Positions 1-9,885 of a stretch of 64,000 bases of DNA are shown one piece after another. Position 1 is the stretch's first letter. Every line of letters starts with the position of its first letter. The notes below the pieces were generated by a model. The model had not been told where the DNA came from and did not search any database. It saw only the letters and a list, made by a program, of their open reading frames with translations. The DNA lies in contig NZ_JACHWY010000003.1 of NCBI RefSeq assembly GCF_014191715.1, positions 186,001 through 250,000 of the forward strand, written 5' to 3'. The position numbers were made by a program, and so were the translations under genes. Origin of the DNA: Litorivivens lipolytica. GTDB taxonomy: Bacteria; Pseudomonadota; Gammaproteobacteria; Pseudomonadales; Spongiibacteraceae.

Positions 1-1119
1 GGTATCGACTATGGAAAGCGCCCCGGCCTGCTGCAACAGCTCTGAAATAGCCGCGAAGTTGAAATCGCTGGGGCCATTGACCAGCGGCAAACCCCAGGCG
101 GCCGGCTCAAGGCTGTTGTGACCACCGCGCTCAATCAGACTGCCGCCCACGGTAGCCACATCGGCGCAACCGAATAGCAGCATTAACTCACCCATGGTAT
201 CGAGCAGCAGGATGTCTGCGCCTTCCGGATGATCACCGGAACTACGACGCACCATTGACCAGTTTCCGCTCGCAATCAGGGCGGCAACTTGATCAAAGCG
301 TTCCGGGTGACGCGGTGCAATTAACAGGGCCGCCTCTGGCACCTGTTCCCGGATCTGCGAAAACGCCTTTAAAATCAGGGTTTCCTCGCCCTCATGGGTA
401 CTCGCGCACAACCAGACCGGGCGCCCAGCCAAACCCAGCTTCCTGCGCTCATCCTGCGCCTGCTGGCGCAAGCTTTCCGGCACATCAATATCAAACTTCA
501 CACTGCCCGATACACTCAGCTGCGCGTCGGGCACCCCCAGCGAACGGAAGCGCTCGGCATCACTGCGATGCTGGGCGACAACCATGGAAATAGCCGAAAA
601 AACCCGCTTTGTCAGTGCCGGCAAACGCGCGTAACCCCGCGCTGACTTTTCTGACAACCGAGCATTGGCCAGCACCACCTCAAGCCCTGCCCGGCGCGCG
701 CAGCAGACCATATTGGGCCAGATTTCGGTTTCCATGATCACTAGCGTTTGCGGCCCTGTTCTGCGTAAGAAGCGCCCAATGGCATCGGGCATATCGTAGG
801 GCGCGTACACATGAAACACGCTGTCACCCAGCATGGCCTGCACCCGCTCGGAACCGGTTGGGGTCATGGTGGTGACGGTAATCGCCTGCTCCGGGTAGCG
901 CTCTTGCAGGACTTTTATCATCGGCACCGCGGCGATGACTTCCCCCACGGACACCGCATGCACCCAGATGCCACCCCGCTTTGGTGGCGCGGTAAAAAAG
1001 CCAAAGCGCTCAGCCATGCGACGCCGGTATTCCGGTGCTTTCACTGAACGCTGCAGCAGCCGCAGCAAAAGCAGCGGTGAAATCAGATAGAACAGGCAGG
1101 TATAGATGAACAGCGGCAT
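1..1119 (-). CDS. waaA: 3-deoxy-D-manno-octulosonic acid (Kdo) transferase, 3' end missing
   Basis: Transfers Kdo from CMP-Kdo to lipid A precursor at the inner face of the cytoplasmic membrane, an early step of lipopolysaccharide assembly. Translation gives 373 codons from an ATG at 1119 and stays open to the window edge; the family usually has about 425 residues, so only the last fifty or so are missing. The N-terminus (MPLFIYTCLFYLISPLLLLR) is the expected membrane anchor. Later come the family stretches WVHAVSVGE, METEIWPN, the SGSVKFD block and GGSLIERGGHN near the truncated end. No clear Shine-Dalgarno site precedes the ATG, but the start fits the family. It diverges from the FAD oxidoreductase gene. 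Identification is secure. Confidence 0.96.
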   Translation of the reverse strand, partial: MPLFIYTCLFYLISPLLLLRLLQRSVKAPEYRRRMAERFGFFTAPPKRGGIWVHAVSVGEVIAAVPMIKVLQERYPEQAITVTTMTPTGSERVQAMLGDSVFHVYAPYDMPDAIGRFLRRTGPQTLVIMETEIWPNMVCCARRAGLEVVLANARLSEKSARGYARLPALTKRVFSAISMVVAQHRSDAERFRSLGVPDAQLSVSGSVKFDIDVPESLRQQAQDERRKLGLAGRPVWLCASTHEGEETLILKAFSQIREQVPEAALLIAPRHPERFDQVAALIASGNWSMVRRSSGDHPEGADILLLDTMGELMLLFGCADVATVGGSLIERGGHNSLEPAAWGLPLVNGPSDFNFAAISELLQQAGALSIVDT

Positions 1120-1185
1120 GACAGTAATCGGGTGGGAATTGTGCGGCCAAGCATAGCGAGCAGCCCGAAACATGTGAAGCTCTTT

Positions 1186-1193
1186 GCTATACT
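1186..1193 (+). promoter_or_regulatory. Extended -10 promoter candidate for the FAD oxidoreductase/AKR pair
   Basis: TGCTATACT lies 22 bases before the ATG at 1215. It combines the TG dinucleotide of an extended -10 element with a good -10 hexamer (TATACT). No convincing -35 box is seen 17 bases upstream, which is acceptable for extended -10 promoters. Inferred from sequence only. Confidence 0.45.
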
Positions 1194-1214
1194 GCGCCCC
1201 TTGAAGGAGAACCT

Positions 1215-2405
1215 ATGACAGACTCTCGCCTGCGCGTGGATACAATCATAATCGGCGGTGGCGTCGCCGGCCTCTGGCTGCTTAACCGGCTGGTAGCAGA
1301 GGGCCGCAATGCGATCCTGTTCGAGCAGAATGATCTCGGCAGTTCGCAAACCATTGCCTCACAGGGGATGATTCACGGCGGCATCAAATACGCGCTGGGC
1401 GGCGCACTGACCGGCGAATCCGAGGCCATTGCCGCCATGCCCGAGCACTGGGCGCGCTGCCTGGAAGGTAAGGGCGATGTGGATATCAGCGCCTGCAACG
1501 TGCTGAGCCGCCACTTCTATCTGTGGTCCACCCGCTCGCTGACCTCTCGACTGTCGTCTTTCTTTGCCAGCAAAATGCTGCGCGGCCGGGTCGACAGCGT
1601 CAAGGCTGATGACCGCCCCCCGGCCTTCGACAGCTCGAAATTCAAAGGCTCGCTGTATCGACTGGCCGATCTGGTATTGGATGTCCCCTCCCTGCTGCAT
1701 ACCCTGTCGGCGCGGCACAGTGATCGGATATTCAAGATCGACTGGTCGGAGGCGCAATTGCAACGCGAAGGCAATCGTGTGGCCGCGCTGCGCTGGAACA
1801 ATGGCCTCAGCATCAGCGCCGATAATTTTATTTTCTCGGCTGGCGCCGGCAACGAATCCCTGCTCGCCCAAGTTGAGTTACAACAACCTGCCATGCAGCG
1901 CCGGCCGCTGCAGCAGGTCTTGGTGAAACACGATTTCCATTCACCTTTATATGCGCATTGCATGGGCACCAACCCCTCGCCCCGGCTGACCATTTCCAGT
2001 CACCGCTGCAGCGATGGTCGAAGCTGCTGGTATCTGGGCGGTGATCTGGCCACCGAAGGTGTCGGCATGAATTCCGACGCTCTTATCGACAAGGCCAGAA
2101 AAGAGCTGTTTGAGCTATTCCCCTGGGTCGATTTCGGTCGCACGGAATGGGCGACCCTGGTAGTGGATAGAGCCGAACCCAAGCAGAGTCAATTGATCAA
2201 GCCGGACAAGGCCTATGCCGAGCGCGCCTGCGACAACCTGCTGGTGTGCTGGCCCACCAAACTGACCCTGACCCCGGATATGGCCAATCAGGTAGGCGAG
2301 CTACTGGCACCGATCAATACTGACAACGGCATTCAGGCGCCGACGGAACTTCAGTCGTTGCCACGACCCGAGATCGCCACCCCCTGCTGGGAAACCCTGT
2401 TTTAA
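1215..2405 (+). CDS. FAD-dependent oxidoreductase (DAO/GlpD-like fold)
   Basis: A 396-residue flavoprotein. An N-terminal dinucleotide-binding motif (GGGVAG, residues 14-19) in a beta-alpha-beta unit and an acidic end of the second strand (ILFEQND) show FAD binding of the glycine oxidase/GlpD type. The ASQGMIHGG segment near residue 50 resembles the flavin-contacting loop of DAO enzymes. The substrate is unknown. The start has a textbook ribosome site (AAGGAG, 7 bases before the ATG). The aldo/keto reductase gene follows after about 10 bases, so the two are probably co-transcribed. A similar pair occurs near waaA in pseudomonads as far as I recall. Confidence 0.85.
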   Translation: MTDSRLRVDTIIIGGGVAGLWLLNRLVAEGRNAILFEQNDLGSSQTIASQGMIHGGIKYALGGALTGESEAIAAMPEHWARCLEGKGDVDISACNVLSRHFYLWSTRSLTSRLSSFFASKMLRGRVDSVKADDRPPAFDSSKFKGSLYRLADLVLDVPSLLHTLSARHSDRIFKIDWSEAQLQREGNRVAALRWNNGLSISADNFIFSAGAGNESLLAQVELQQPAMQRRPLQQVLVKHDFHSPLYAHCMGTNPSPRLTISSHRCSDGRSCWYLGGDLATEGVGMNSDALIDKARKELFELFPWVDFGRTEWATLVVDRAEPKQSQLIKPDKAYAERACDNLLVCWPTKLTLTPDMANQVGELLAPINTDNGIQAPTELQSLPRPEIATPCWETLF

Positions 2406-2414
2406 GGAGTGGAT

Positions 2415-3218
2415 ATGGAGAGCGCACTAAGCCACCGCCGCTTTGGCAGCAGCGACCTGATGGTCAGCCCGCTCGGGCTCGGCACGGTCAAACTGGGGCG
2501 CGATAAAGGCGTCAAATACCCCAAGGACTTCACCATTCCCGACGACAAGGCCGCTGCCGATCTGATCGCACTGGCCCGCGACCTTGGCATTAACTTGATT
2601 GATACCGCACCAGCCTACGGGCGCAGTGAGGAACGCCTGGGCAAATTACTGCAAGGCCAACGACAGGACTGGGTCATTTGCTCCAAGGTCGGCGAAGAAT
2701 TTAATAATGACAGCGGCGACTCACACTTTGATTTCAGTCATCGCCACACCCGCCAGAGCATCGAGCGCAGCCTCGACCGGCTGAAAACCGACTATATCGA
2801 TATTGTGCTGATTCACTCCGATGGTCGCGATGAGCACATTATCCAGCACGAAGGCGCACTGGAAGCCCTGCAGCAATGCAAGCAGGAAGGCCTGATCCGC
2901 GCCATAGGCATGTCCACCAAAACCGTATCGGGCGGATTGCTCGCCGCCGAGCTGAGTGATGCCGTGATGGTGGCCTACAACCCTGCGCACCAGGAAGAAT
3001 CGCCGGTGCTGGACTACTGCGCACGCCACGGCAAGGCCGCCATCCTAAAAAAAGCGCTTGGTAGCGGCCACCTGATCAGTGAGCAGGATCCTGCCCAAGC
3101 AGCGATGCACTTCGCGCTATCGCATCCCGGAGTCACCAGCGCCATTGTCGGCACGATTAATCCCGAACACTTGCGCGAGAATGCGGAGGCTTGTCAGCGG
3201 GCATTGCTCCAAACCTGA
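2415..3218 (+). CDS. Aldo/keto reductase family oxidoreductase
   Basis: A cytoplasmic NADPH-dependent reductase, 267 residues, with a TIM-barrel pattern. The catalytic tetrad of the family can be placed: D63 and Y68 (in LIDTAPAYGRSEERLG), K91 (CSKVGEEF) and H134 (VLIHSDG). The C-terminal IVGTINPEHLREN stretch is the usual cofactor-phosphate region. I chose ATG 2415 over the in-frame GTG at 2409 because the AAGGAG at 2404-2409 is correctly spaced from the ATG and would overlap the GTG. It sits directly behind the FAD oxidoreductase and is presumably in one operon with it. The natural substrate cannot be read from sequence. Confidence 0.88.
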   Translation: MESALSHRRFGSSDLMVSPLGLGTVKLGRDKGVKYPKDFTIPDDKAAADLIALARDLGINLIDTAPAYGRSEERLGKLLQGQRQDWVICSKVGEEFNNDSGDSHFDFSHRHTRQSIERSLDRLKTDYIDIVLIHSDGRDEHIIQHEGALEALQQCKQEGLIRAIGMSTKTVSGGLLAAELSDAVMVAYNPAHQEESPVLDYCARHGKAAILKKALGSGHLISEQDPAQAAMHFALSHPGVTSAIVGTINPEHLRENAEACQRALLQT

Positions 3219-3230
3219 TACTAGCTCCAC

Positions 3231-3632
3231 TCATCGCTTTGGAAGTGAATCATCAATCTCGACGACTCGCCGATCATAGAAAAAGTGCGCATTGGGCTGA
3301 AAGGTCTCGGGAAGCTCGTTCTCATTACTTTTGAGAAACAAAAGTTGTGAAACCAACTTCCAGCCCATCGCATTCGTGTTGTACAGCACCTCACCGCATT
3401 CCAGACAAAAGACGCGCGTCATATTTTTAGCGGGATGCTTGAAGACTTTTATCTTCGACTGCCCCCGGGTTACTTCAACCTGATCAACCTCCCAAGCCAG
3501 CACTGAGCGATACGGCACCTGAAGAAGTTCTCGACAATCTTCACAATGACAGTAGGCATGAACCTTGGGTGAACCCGTCATGGCGACTTCCACTCCACCG
3601 CAATCACAGCGCACCTGATACTGTTCTTTCAT
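3231..3632 (-). CDS. GFA-family (glutathione-dependent formaldehyde-activating-like) zinc protein
   Basis: A 133-residue protein of the GFA/CENP-V fold. Zinc-ligand cysteines are visible as C9-x-C11 (RCDCGG), C28-x-C30-x2-C33 (CHCEDC) and C76-x2-C79 (CLECG), which is the full family pattern. GFA proteins are named for adduct formation between glutathione and formaldehyde, but most members have no proven reaction. I chose ATG 3632, preceded on its strand by GAGAGGAGAGGG, rather than the longer reading back to 3683. It is the last gene of a leftward group with the cupin and MdaB, which suggests a role in electrophile or aldehyde handling (inference). Confidence 0.85.
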   Translation of the reverse strand: MKEQYQVRCDCGGVEVAMTGSPKVHAYCHCEDCRELLQVPYRSVLAWEVDQVEVTRGQSKIKVFKHPAKNMTRVFCLECGEVLYNTNAMGWKLVSQLLFLKSNENELPETFQPNAHFFYDRRVVEIDDSLPKR

Positions 3633-3688
3633 CGCCCTCTCCTCTCGGAAACCGGAGCAGATCGCTCCAGCCTTGCTCGCCAAACATT

Positions 3689-4072
3689 TTAGCTCGGCTT
3701 TGATTCGACAATGATTGCTACCACCACATTACCACCAACATTTTTCACTTGGTGCGCCCAGGCTTCATGCCACATCACATGCCCATCAGGAACATCTACG
3801 CGCATCCCCTCCCCGTTTGACAGCGTGATGTTGAGACTACCGCCTCTCTGGAAGTAGACCGTTTCATTGTGATGCCTGTGCATCGAATCTGACTCGCCCG
3901 GCTTTAATACCATCTTCAGTACTAACACGTGTTCGTTTTCGTGAAGCACGGTGTACTGCCCCGGCGAGGCAATATGGGCGGCGCGGTGCTGTCGGGCTCC
4001 TGCGATAACGCTAGCGCTGACAGCCAGACATACCAAAAACGCGAGAACCCGATGCAGATTCTTGAACAACAT
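3689..4072 (-). CDS. Exported small cupin-domain protein
   Basis: A 127-residue protein with a signal peptide (basic start, hydrophobic AFLVCLAVSASVIAGA at residues 11-26), so probably periplasmic. The rest is a single cupin barrel: the first cupin motif has histidines H65, H67 and H68 with E70 as candidate metal ligands, and a second motif appears around HEAWAHQV. A glycine/asparagine-rich strand (GGSLNITLSNGEG) joins them. Function is not known; small exported cupins are often sensors or metal-dependent enzymes. It lies between mdaB and the GFA gene with short gaps (12 and 56 bases to the coding ends used here), consistent with one transcript. Confidence 0.8.
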   Translation of the reverse strand: MLFKNLHRVLAFLVCLAVSASVIAGARQHRAAHIASPGQYTVLHENEHVLVLKMVLKPGESDSMHRHHNETVYFQRGGSLNITLSNGEGMRVDVPDGHVMWHEAWAHQVKNVGGNVVVAIIVESKPS

Positions 4073-4084
4073 GGCTGACTCCTT

Positions 4085-4675
4085 TTATCCCGTGATGTTC
4101 GCTTGGAGATGCTGAATGAAGCGCTGAAAGTCTTTCTCTACCTCAGGGTTTTTCATCACGTCGTAACAGGCAAAGGTTTCCAGTAGCGTCATACCGAAGA
4201 AACGGAAATTCATGTGCATGGGAAAGAGCAAATCATCAACACTCTTACCCCGGAAGAGATACTCGTCCGGATTGCTGAATGACTCCTCTGGTGCATTAAA
4301 CGTTAAGGAGAGCATGTACTGCTTTCCCGTCAGCGTACCGCCACCGCCGTAATTGGCCTTGGGTTTTTCTTCCGTGCGACCGTCACCGTTGCACAGCGCG
4401 CCACTCATGCCTGCGGTATAAACTTCATCCATATACTTCTTAAAGTTCCAGGGCACTCCCATCCAATTGACCGGAGTTTGCAGTACAACGATGTCTGCCC
4501 ACTGGTGATTTTCCAGTTCTTGCTCAACATCCCAGCCCTTGTCCACTTCGACGATACGCGTCTTGTGACCTTTAGCCCTCAGCAGCTCATCCGCCATATG
4601 GACCAAAGTGCCGTTGAGTTTCCCCTCGGCGAAGGGATAGTAATGGTGTGCGTTAATAATCAGGATATTGCTCAT
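4085..4675 (-). CDS. mdaB: NAD(P)H:quinone oxidoreductase (modulator of drug activity B family)
   Basis: A 196-residue flavodoxin-like FAD enzyme that reduces quinones by two electrons, protecting cells from semiquinone and oxidative damage. Family signs are the N-terminal strand and loop [19 protein letters not shown], the segment [24 protein letters not shown] that builds the flavin site, and [13 protein letters not shown]. Length matches E. coli MdaB (about 193). It diverges from the HxlR regulator with 121 bases between the start codons, a layout typical of a regulator controlling its neighbour. Quinone-reductase genes next to HxlR regulators are a known theme (for example YodB and QorR targets). 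Confidence 0.9.
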   Translation of the reverse strand: MSNILIINAHHYYPFAEGKLNGTLVHMADELLRAKGHKTRIVEVDKGWDVEQELENHQWADIVVLQTPVNWMGVPWNFKKYMDEVYTAGMSGALCNGDGRTEEKPKANYGGGGTLTGKQYMLSLTFNAPEESFSNPDEYLFRGKSVDDLLFPMHMNFRFFGMTLLETFACYDVMKNPEVEKDFQRFIQHLQANITG

Positions 4676-4721
4676 TAAGGGCCTCCGCCTGCTTTTGCTA
4701 GTGGTTGTATGTCAGTCGGCG

Positions 4722-4762
4722 GTATACTATGGTTTTCAAGTCACCATTCTCAATTAGTATAC
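4722..4762. promoter_or_regulatory. Inverted-repeat operator candidate between mdaB and the HxlR gene
   Basis: GTATACTA at 4722-4729 and its exact reverse complement TAGTATAC at 4755-4762 face each other with 25 bases between them; the half-sites are 33 bases apart, about three helical turns. Each core (GTATAC) is itself a palindrome, so two dimers could bind. The site lies 35-75 bases before the regulator's ATG and near the mdaB promoter side, where an autoregulating HxlR repressor would be expected. No binding data; inference from symmetry and position. Confidence 0.5.
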
Positions 4763-4796
4763 TTTTAGTAACCTATATAGGATTGAGTCCGAAAGA

Positions 4797-5156
4797 ATGA
4801 AAAGCCGCGTAGAAACAGACAATTACGGCAGGAAAAAAGTTTTTGATGCCTGCATGGAACCCTGCGCGATTGAACGCGGCATGCGCATCATCGGCGGGAA
4901 GTGGACCGGCTCACTGATCTACCACCTGAAAGATGGTCCGGTTCGCTTTAATGACCTAACGCGCATGCTGGGCGGCGCCAGTAAGAAAATGATTGATCAG
5001 CGCCTCAAAGAACTCGAAGCCCGCGGCATGATCGTGCGAACCGTCATTAATGATCGCCCCATAGCCGTCACCTATGAACTGACAGAGTTTGGCCGCAGCG
5101 CGCTCAAGATTCTTGATGATCTAAGGGTTTGGTCCGAGCAACACGATATTCGTTAA
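4797..5156 (+). CDS. HxlR-family winged-helix transcriptional regulator
   Basis: A 119-residue single-domain regulator. The HxlR signature is clear: C23 in EPCAIERGMRIIGGKWTG, then LIYHLKDGPVRFNDLTRMLGGASKKMIDQRLKEL (helix-turn-helix) and the wing and C-terminal helix ending in YELTEFGRSALKILDDL. Two cysteines, C19 and C23, lie just before the DNA-binding domain, where YodB/QorR-type members carry redox-sensing thiols. It is transcribed away from mdaB and probably represses that leftward block in the absence of quinones or electrophiles (inference). Base composition is more AT-rich than in flanking genes, suggesting acquisition with the block. Confidence 0.9.
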   Translation: MKSRVETDNYGRKKVFDACMEPCAIERGMRIIGGKWTGSLIYHLKDGPVRFNDLTRMLGGASKKMIDQRLKELEARGMIVRTVINDRPIAVTYELTEFGRSALKILDDLRVWSEQHDIR

Positions 5157-5311
5157 CCGCCACCTCAGCCATCAACGCAAAGAAAGCTACTAGCACGCAT
5201 TGATCCAAGCTCGACACTGGCTGCGTAAACAGCGCATCGTGGCCCCAACCGCTGATGACTACAGGTTGTAAGCATAGAGCGTTTGCGTCTTTCGCACGCT
5301 CAGAGGGTCTA

Positions 5312-5320
5312 TGCTATTAT
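5312..5320 (+). promoter_or_regulatory. Extended -10 promoter candidate for trxA
   Basis: TGCTATTAT, an extended -10 with hexamer TATTAT, lies 50 bases before the trxA start. It follows an imperfect inverted repeat (GAGCG..TGCG / CGCA.GCTC, about 5277-5301). The 213-base gap between the regulator gene and trxA otherwise shows no gene. Confidence 0.4.
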
Positions 5321-5369
5321 CGCCACCCTGTAATTTCAGACCGTCATTTGAAACATTTGGAGAACTCTT

Positions 5370-5696
5370 ATGAGTGACAACATTACCCACGTCACCGACA
5401 GCAGTTTTGATTCAGAAGTCCTGTCGTCCGACCTCCCCGTGCTGGTGGACTTCTGGGCGGAGTGGTGCGGCCCCTGCAAAATGATCGCCCCCATTCTGGA
5501 TGAAATCGCCACGGAATACGCTGGCAAGGTAAAAGTGTGCAAGATTGACGTCGACGCCAACTCTGACACACCGGCCAAGTTCAGCGTGCGCGGCATCCCC
5601 ACCCTGATGATCTTCAAGGACGGCAATGCCGAAGCCACCAAAGTTGGCGCGATTTCCAAGAGCCAACTCGCTGAATTTATTGATTCAGCCCTGTAA
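5370..5696 (+). CDS. trxA: Thioredoxin 1
   Basis: The general cytoplasmic disulfide reductase, 108 residues, the usual size. The active site WCGPCK (residues 32-37, catalytic C33 and C36) sits after the VLVDFWAEW strand, and the cis-proline loop is present in RGIPTLMIF. It reduces ribonucleotide reductase, methionine sulfoxide reductases and other targets, and is itself reduced by thioredoxin reductase, which is not in this window. The ribosome site GGAGA is 6 bases from the ATG. rho follows on the same strand 204 bases later, the same trxA-rho order as in E. coli. Confidence 0.97.
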   Translation: MSDNITHVTDSSFDSEVLSSDLPVLVDFWAEWCGPCKMIAPILDEIATEYAGKVKVCKIDVDANSDTPAKFSVRGIPTLMIFKDGNAEATKVGAISKSQLAEFIDSAL

Positions 5697-5712
5697 TTCC
5701 CTGATCTGCTGT

Positions 5713-5740
5713 CCCCGCTTGCCATCCCCGGCAGGCGGGG
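5713..5740 (+). terminator. Hairpin after trxA
   Basis: CCCCGCTTGCC (5713-5723), a six-base loop, and GGCAGGCGGGG (5730-5740) form an 11-bp GC-rich stem with one wobble pair. It starts 17 bases after the trxA stop. Only a short T-poor tail (TTATAG) follows, so it may be a weak terminator, a processing block, or part of the rho leader. Confidence 0.5.
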
Positions 5741-5900
5741 TTATAGTGCAGACAGGGCTGGACGCTCCGGCACCCAAGTGCTAGATTGTTTCCATCGCTT
5801 CCCGTAATCCTTCTTTACTTAACCATCGAATCCCGCGCTCGCACTTCTGTGTGCTTCGCACGTACTCCAACTTTTCTCACTAGTCACCTCCAAAAAAACT

Positions 5901-7169
<1,269 letters not shown>

Positions 7170-7177
7170 TTACGGCG

Positions 7178-7205
7178 TGTGGGAGCGAGCCCACTCGCTC
7201 CCACA
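7178..7205. repeat. Perfect palindrome of Pseudomonas REP type between rho and ubiD
   Basis: TGTGGGAGCGAG (7178-7189), loop CCCA, CTCGCTCCCACA (7194-7205): a perfect 12-bp stem. The wording GTGGGAGCGAG closely resembles the repetitive extragenic palindromes common in Pseudomonas genomes. No T-run follows, so it is not a standard terminator for rho; ubiD begins 20 bases later. It could end or protect the rho transcript. Confidence 0.65.
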
Positions 7206-7224
7206 GGAAATACAGAAAGCACCG

Positions 7225-8688
7225 ATGAAATACCGCGACCTCAGAGAATTTATCGCCTATCTCGAATCCATCGGTGAGCTGAAACGCATCACCCAGTCCG
7301 TCGATCCGAATCTGGAAATGACGGAAATCAGCGACCGCGTTCTGCGCGCTGGTGGCCCCGCCCTTCTGTTTGAAAACCCTGTCGGCTATGACATGCCGGT
7401 GCTGACCAATCTGTTCGGCACGGAAAAACGGGTGGCACTGGGCATGGGGCAGCACTCCATCGACGCGTTAAGTGAAGTTGGCGAAGTGCTCGCCTTTCTG
7501 CGCCAGCCCGATCCGCCCAAAGGTCTGCGCGACGCCTGGAGCAAAGCGCCGATCTTCAAACAGGTGCTAAATATGGCACCCAAACAATTGCGTAGCGCAC
7601 CCTGCCAGGACGTGGTGATCGAAGGCGACGCGGTCGACCTGTACAAGATTCCCATTCAAACCTGCTGGCCGGAAGACGCCGGCCCTTTGGTAACCTGGCC
7701 TCTGGTCGTTACGCGCGGCCCCAATAAAGAACGTCAGAACCTCGGCATTTACCGAATGCAGCTGATCGGCCGCAATAAGCTGATCATGCGCTGGCTGTCA
7801 CATCGCGGCGGTGCGCTGGATTTTCAAGAATTCAAACAACAGCATCCGGGCGAGAATTATCCTGTCTCGGTCGCACTGGGCGCTGACCCAGCCACCGTTC
7901 TCGGCGCGGTGACACCGGTTCCGGACACCATCAGCGAATATGGGTTTGCCGGCCTCTTGCGCGGCGGCAAGACCGAGGTTGTAAGGTCACTCAGCAATGA
8001 TCTGCAGGTGCCTGCCAGTGCCGAGATTATTCTGGAAGGCTACATCGCTCCCGATGAAATGGCCGATGAAGGCCCCTTCGGTGATCACACCGGTTATTAC
8101 AACGAAGTCGAGCGCTTCCCGGTATTTACCGTCACCCATATCACCCATCGACCGAACCCGATCTATCACAGCACCTATACCGGTCGACCACCGGATGAGC
8201 CAGCGGTGTTGGGCCTCGCTCTAAACGAAGTGTTCGTACCGATCATCAAGCGGCAATTCCCGGAAATCGTCGACTTCTATTTGCCGCCCGAAGGCTGCTC
8301 CTACCGCATGGCCGTGGTCACCATGAAGAAGCAGTATCCCGGTCACGCCAAGCGCGTGATGTTCGGCGTCTGGTCCTTCCTGCGGCAGTTCATGTACACC
8401 AAGTTTGTGATCGTGACCGACGACGATGTGAATGCCCGAGACTGGAAAGATGTAATCTGGGCGATGACAACCCGGATGGACCCGGCGCGCGACACAGTCA
8501 TGGTCGAGAATACCCCCATCGACTATCTGGATTTCGCTTCACCGGTCTCCGGGCTGGGCTCCAAAATCGGTTTTGACGCCACAAATAAATGGGAAGGCGA
8601 AACCACCCGCGAGTGGGGGCGCACCATCGCGATGGACGACGCCACCAAGCAGCGCGTCGACGAACTGTGGCAACAGCTGGGATTGTGA
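7225..8688 (+). CDS. ubiD: 4-hydroxy-3-polyprenylbenzoate decarboxylase
   Basis: Decarboxylates the polyprenyl-hydroxybenzoate intermediate of ubiquinone synthesis using prenylated FMN made by UbiX (not in the window). 487 residues; E. coli UbiD has 497. Family blocks are [15 protein letters not shown] at the start, [45 protein letters not shown] (the E-D-E active-site region around EGPFGDHTG), and [19 protein letters not shown] chose ATG 7225 because the family starts at this point; an upstream reading would run through the palindrome at 7178-7205. Its stop overlaps the hemW GTG, so the two are translationally coupled. Confidence 0.97.
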   Translation: MKYRDLREFIAYLESIGELKRITQSVDPNLEMTEISDRVLRAGGPALLFENPVGYDMPVLTNLFGTEKRVALGMGQHSIDALSEVGEVLAFLRQPDPPKGLRDAWSKAPIFKQVLNMAPKQLRSAPCQDVVIEGDAVDLYKIPIQTCWPEDAGPLVTWPLVVTRGPNKERQNLGIYRMQLIGRNKLIMRWLSHRGGALDFQEFKQQHPGENYPVSVALGADPATVLGAVTPVPDTISEYGFAGLLRGGKTEVVRSLSNDLQVPASAEIILEGYIAPDEMADEGPFGDHTGYYNEVERFPVFTVTHITHRPNPIYHSTYTGRPPDEPAVLGLALNEVFVPIIKRQFPEIVDFYLPPEGCSYRMAVVTMKKQYPGHAKRVMFGVWSFLRQFMYTKFVIVTDDDVNARDWKDVIWAMTTRMDPARDTVMVENTPIDYLDFASPVSGLGSKIGFDATNKWEGETTREWGRTIAMDDATKQRVDELWQQLGL

Positions 8689-9827
8689 GTGCGCTCACGC
8701 CACCGCCACTTTCGCTCTACATCCATGTGCCCTGGTGTGTTCGCAAGTGCCCCTATTGCGATTTTAATTCCCACGAAAAGGCCCAAGCCCTGCCGGAGAC
8801 AGCGTATGTCGACGCGCTGATCGAAGACCTCCAACCCGATCTTCATCTGGCACAAGATCGCACGATTGAATCGGTGTTTATCGGTGGCGGCACGCCGAGC
8901 CTGTTTTCCGGCGAAGCCTACCAGCGCCTCTTTGACTTGCTGCGACAGCAGCTTCACTTCAGCGCGAACTGTGAAATCACCCTTGAAGCAAATCCGGGCA
9001 CGGTAGAGCAGGAGCGATTCCTTGGCTACCGCGAGGCCGGCATCAACCGTCTATCCCTGGGCGTGCAAAGTTTTCAAAACCGGCAACTGGAAAAGCTTGG
9101 CCGCATTCACAATAGTGCCAATGCGGTCGCGGCGGTTCACACTGCTCGCGAGGCTGGATTCGAGCGCATTAATATCGACCTTATGCACGGTCTGCCCGAC
9201 CAAACCACACGCGAAGCAGTCAGTGATATTAAAACCGCGCTCCAAGTCGGCGCCAGCCATCTCTCCTGGTATCAACTGACCATAGAGCCGAACACCCATT
9301 TCCATAAACAGCCACCACTGCTGCCAGTAGAAGACACGCTGGCCGATATCCAACAGTGCGGTCTGGAAGCTATCAGCGAGGCAGGCCTCAAGGCCTATGA
9401 AGTGTCGGCCTACGCAATACCCGGCGAGGAAAGCCGCCATAACCTGAATTACTGGCGATTCGGTGATTACCTTGCACTGGGCGCGGGCGCCCACGGCAAG
9501 ATTTCCATGGGCGGCAGCATTCTCCGCTATCAGAAAACCCGCCTGCCAGAGCACTACCTGCAGCGCGCAGGCTCCCGCACAGCCCAGCAGCATACGGTTA
9601 ACACAGAAGATCTGCCCTTCGAATATCTGATGAATGCCCTGCGCCTGCACGAGGGCTTTACACCACAGCATTTCGAAGCCCGCACCGGTTTACCTTTCAG
9701 CACGATAAGCGGCACGGTGCATGCGCTCTATGAAGAGGGCTTGCTCGAAGAGTACGGTGATCGATTCCGCTGCACCGAAACCGGCCGCCGATTCCTCGAC
9801 GATGTGGTCGCTCGTTTCCTGCCCTGA
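8685..9827 (+). CDS. hemW: Radical SAM heme chaperone HemW
   Basis: A 380-residue radical SAM protein that binds heme and is thought to insert it into respiratory enzymes; long mis-annotated as an oxygen-independent coproporphyrinogen oxidase. The 4Fe-4S motif is CVRKCPYC (C18, C22, C25 from this start), lacking the extra cysteine of true HemN. Further blocks are [28 protein letters not shown] and [13 protein letters not shown]. The GTG at 8685 overlaps the ubiD TGA (GTGA); this gives the family's N-terminus directly before the SLYIHVPWC strand. Upstream in-frame ATG at 8589 lies inside ubiD and would add an unrelated 32-residue extension, so I rejected it. Confidence 0.94.
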   Translation: MSALTPPPLSLYIHVPWCVRKCPYCDFNSHEKAQALPETAYVDALIEDLQPDLHLAQDRTIESVFIGGGTPSLFSGEAYQRLFDLLRQQLHFSANCEITLEANPGTVEQERFLGYREAGINRLSLGVQSFQNRQLEKLGRIHNSANAVAAVHTAREAGFERINIDLMHGLPDQTTREAVSDIKTALQVGASHLSWYQLTIEPNTHFHKQPPLLPVEDTLADIQQCGLEAISEAGLKAYEVSAYAIPGEESRHNLNYWRFGDYLALGAGAHGKISMGGSILRYQKTRLPEHYLQRAGSRTAQQHTVNTEDLPFEYLMNALRLHEGFTPQHFEARTGLPFSTISGTVHALYEEGLLEEYGDRFRCTETGRRFLDDVVARFLP

Positions 9828-9885
9828 AACCCGCGCTGTGGTAGACTATTGGCCCTCAAATTTCACGTAACACAGGTGTACACCC

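Noticed and set aside
8589-8684. Upstream ATG start for hemW
   Set aside because: It would place 32 unrelated residues inside ubiD before the conserved SLYIHVPWC strand. The overlapping GTG at 8685 fits the family.
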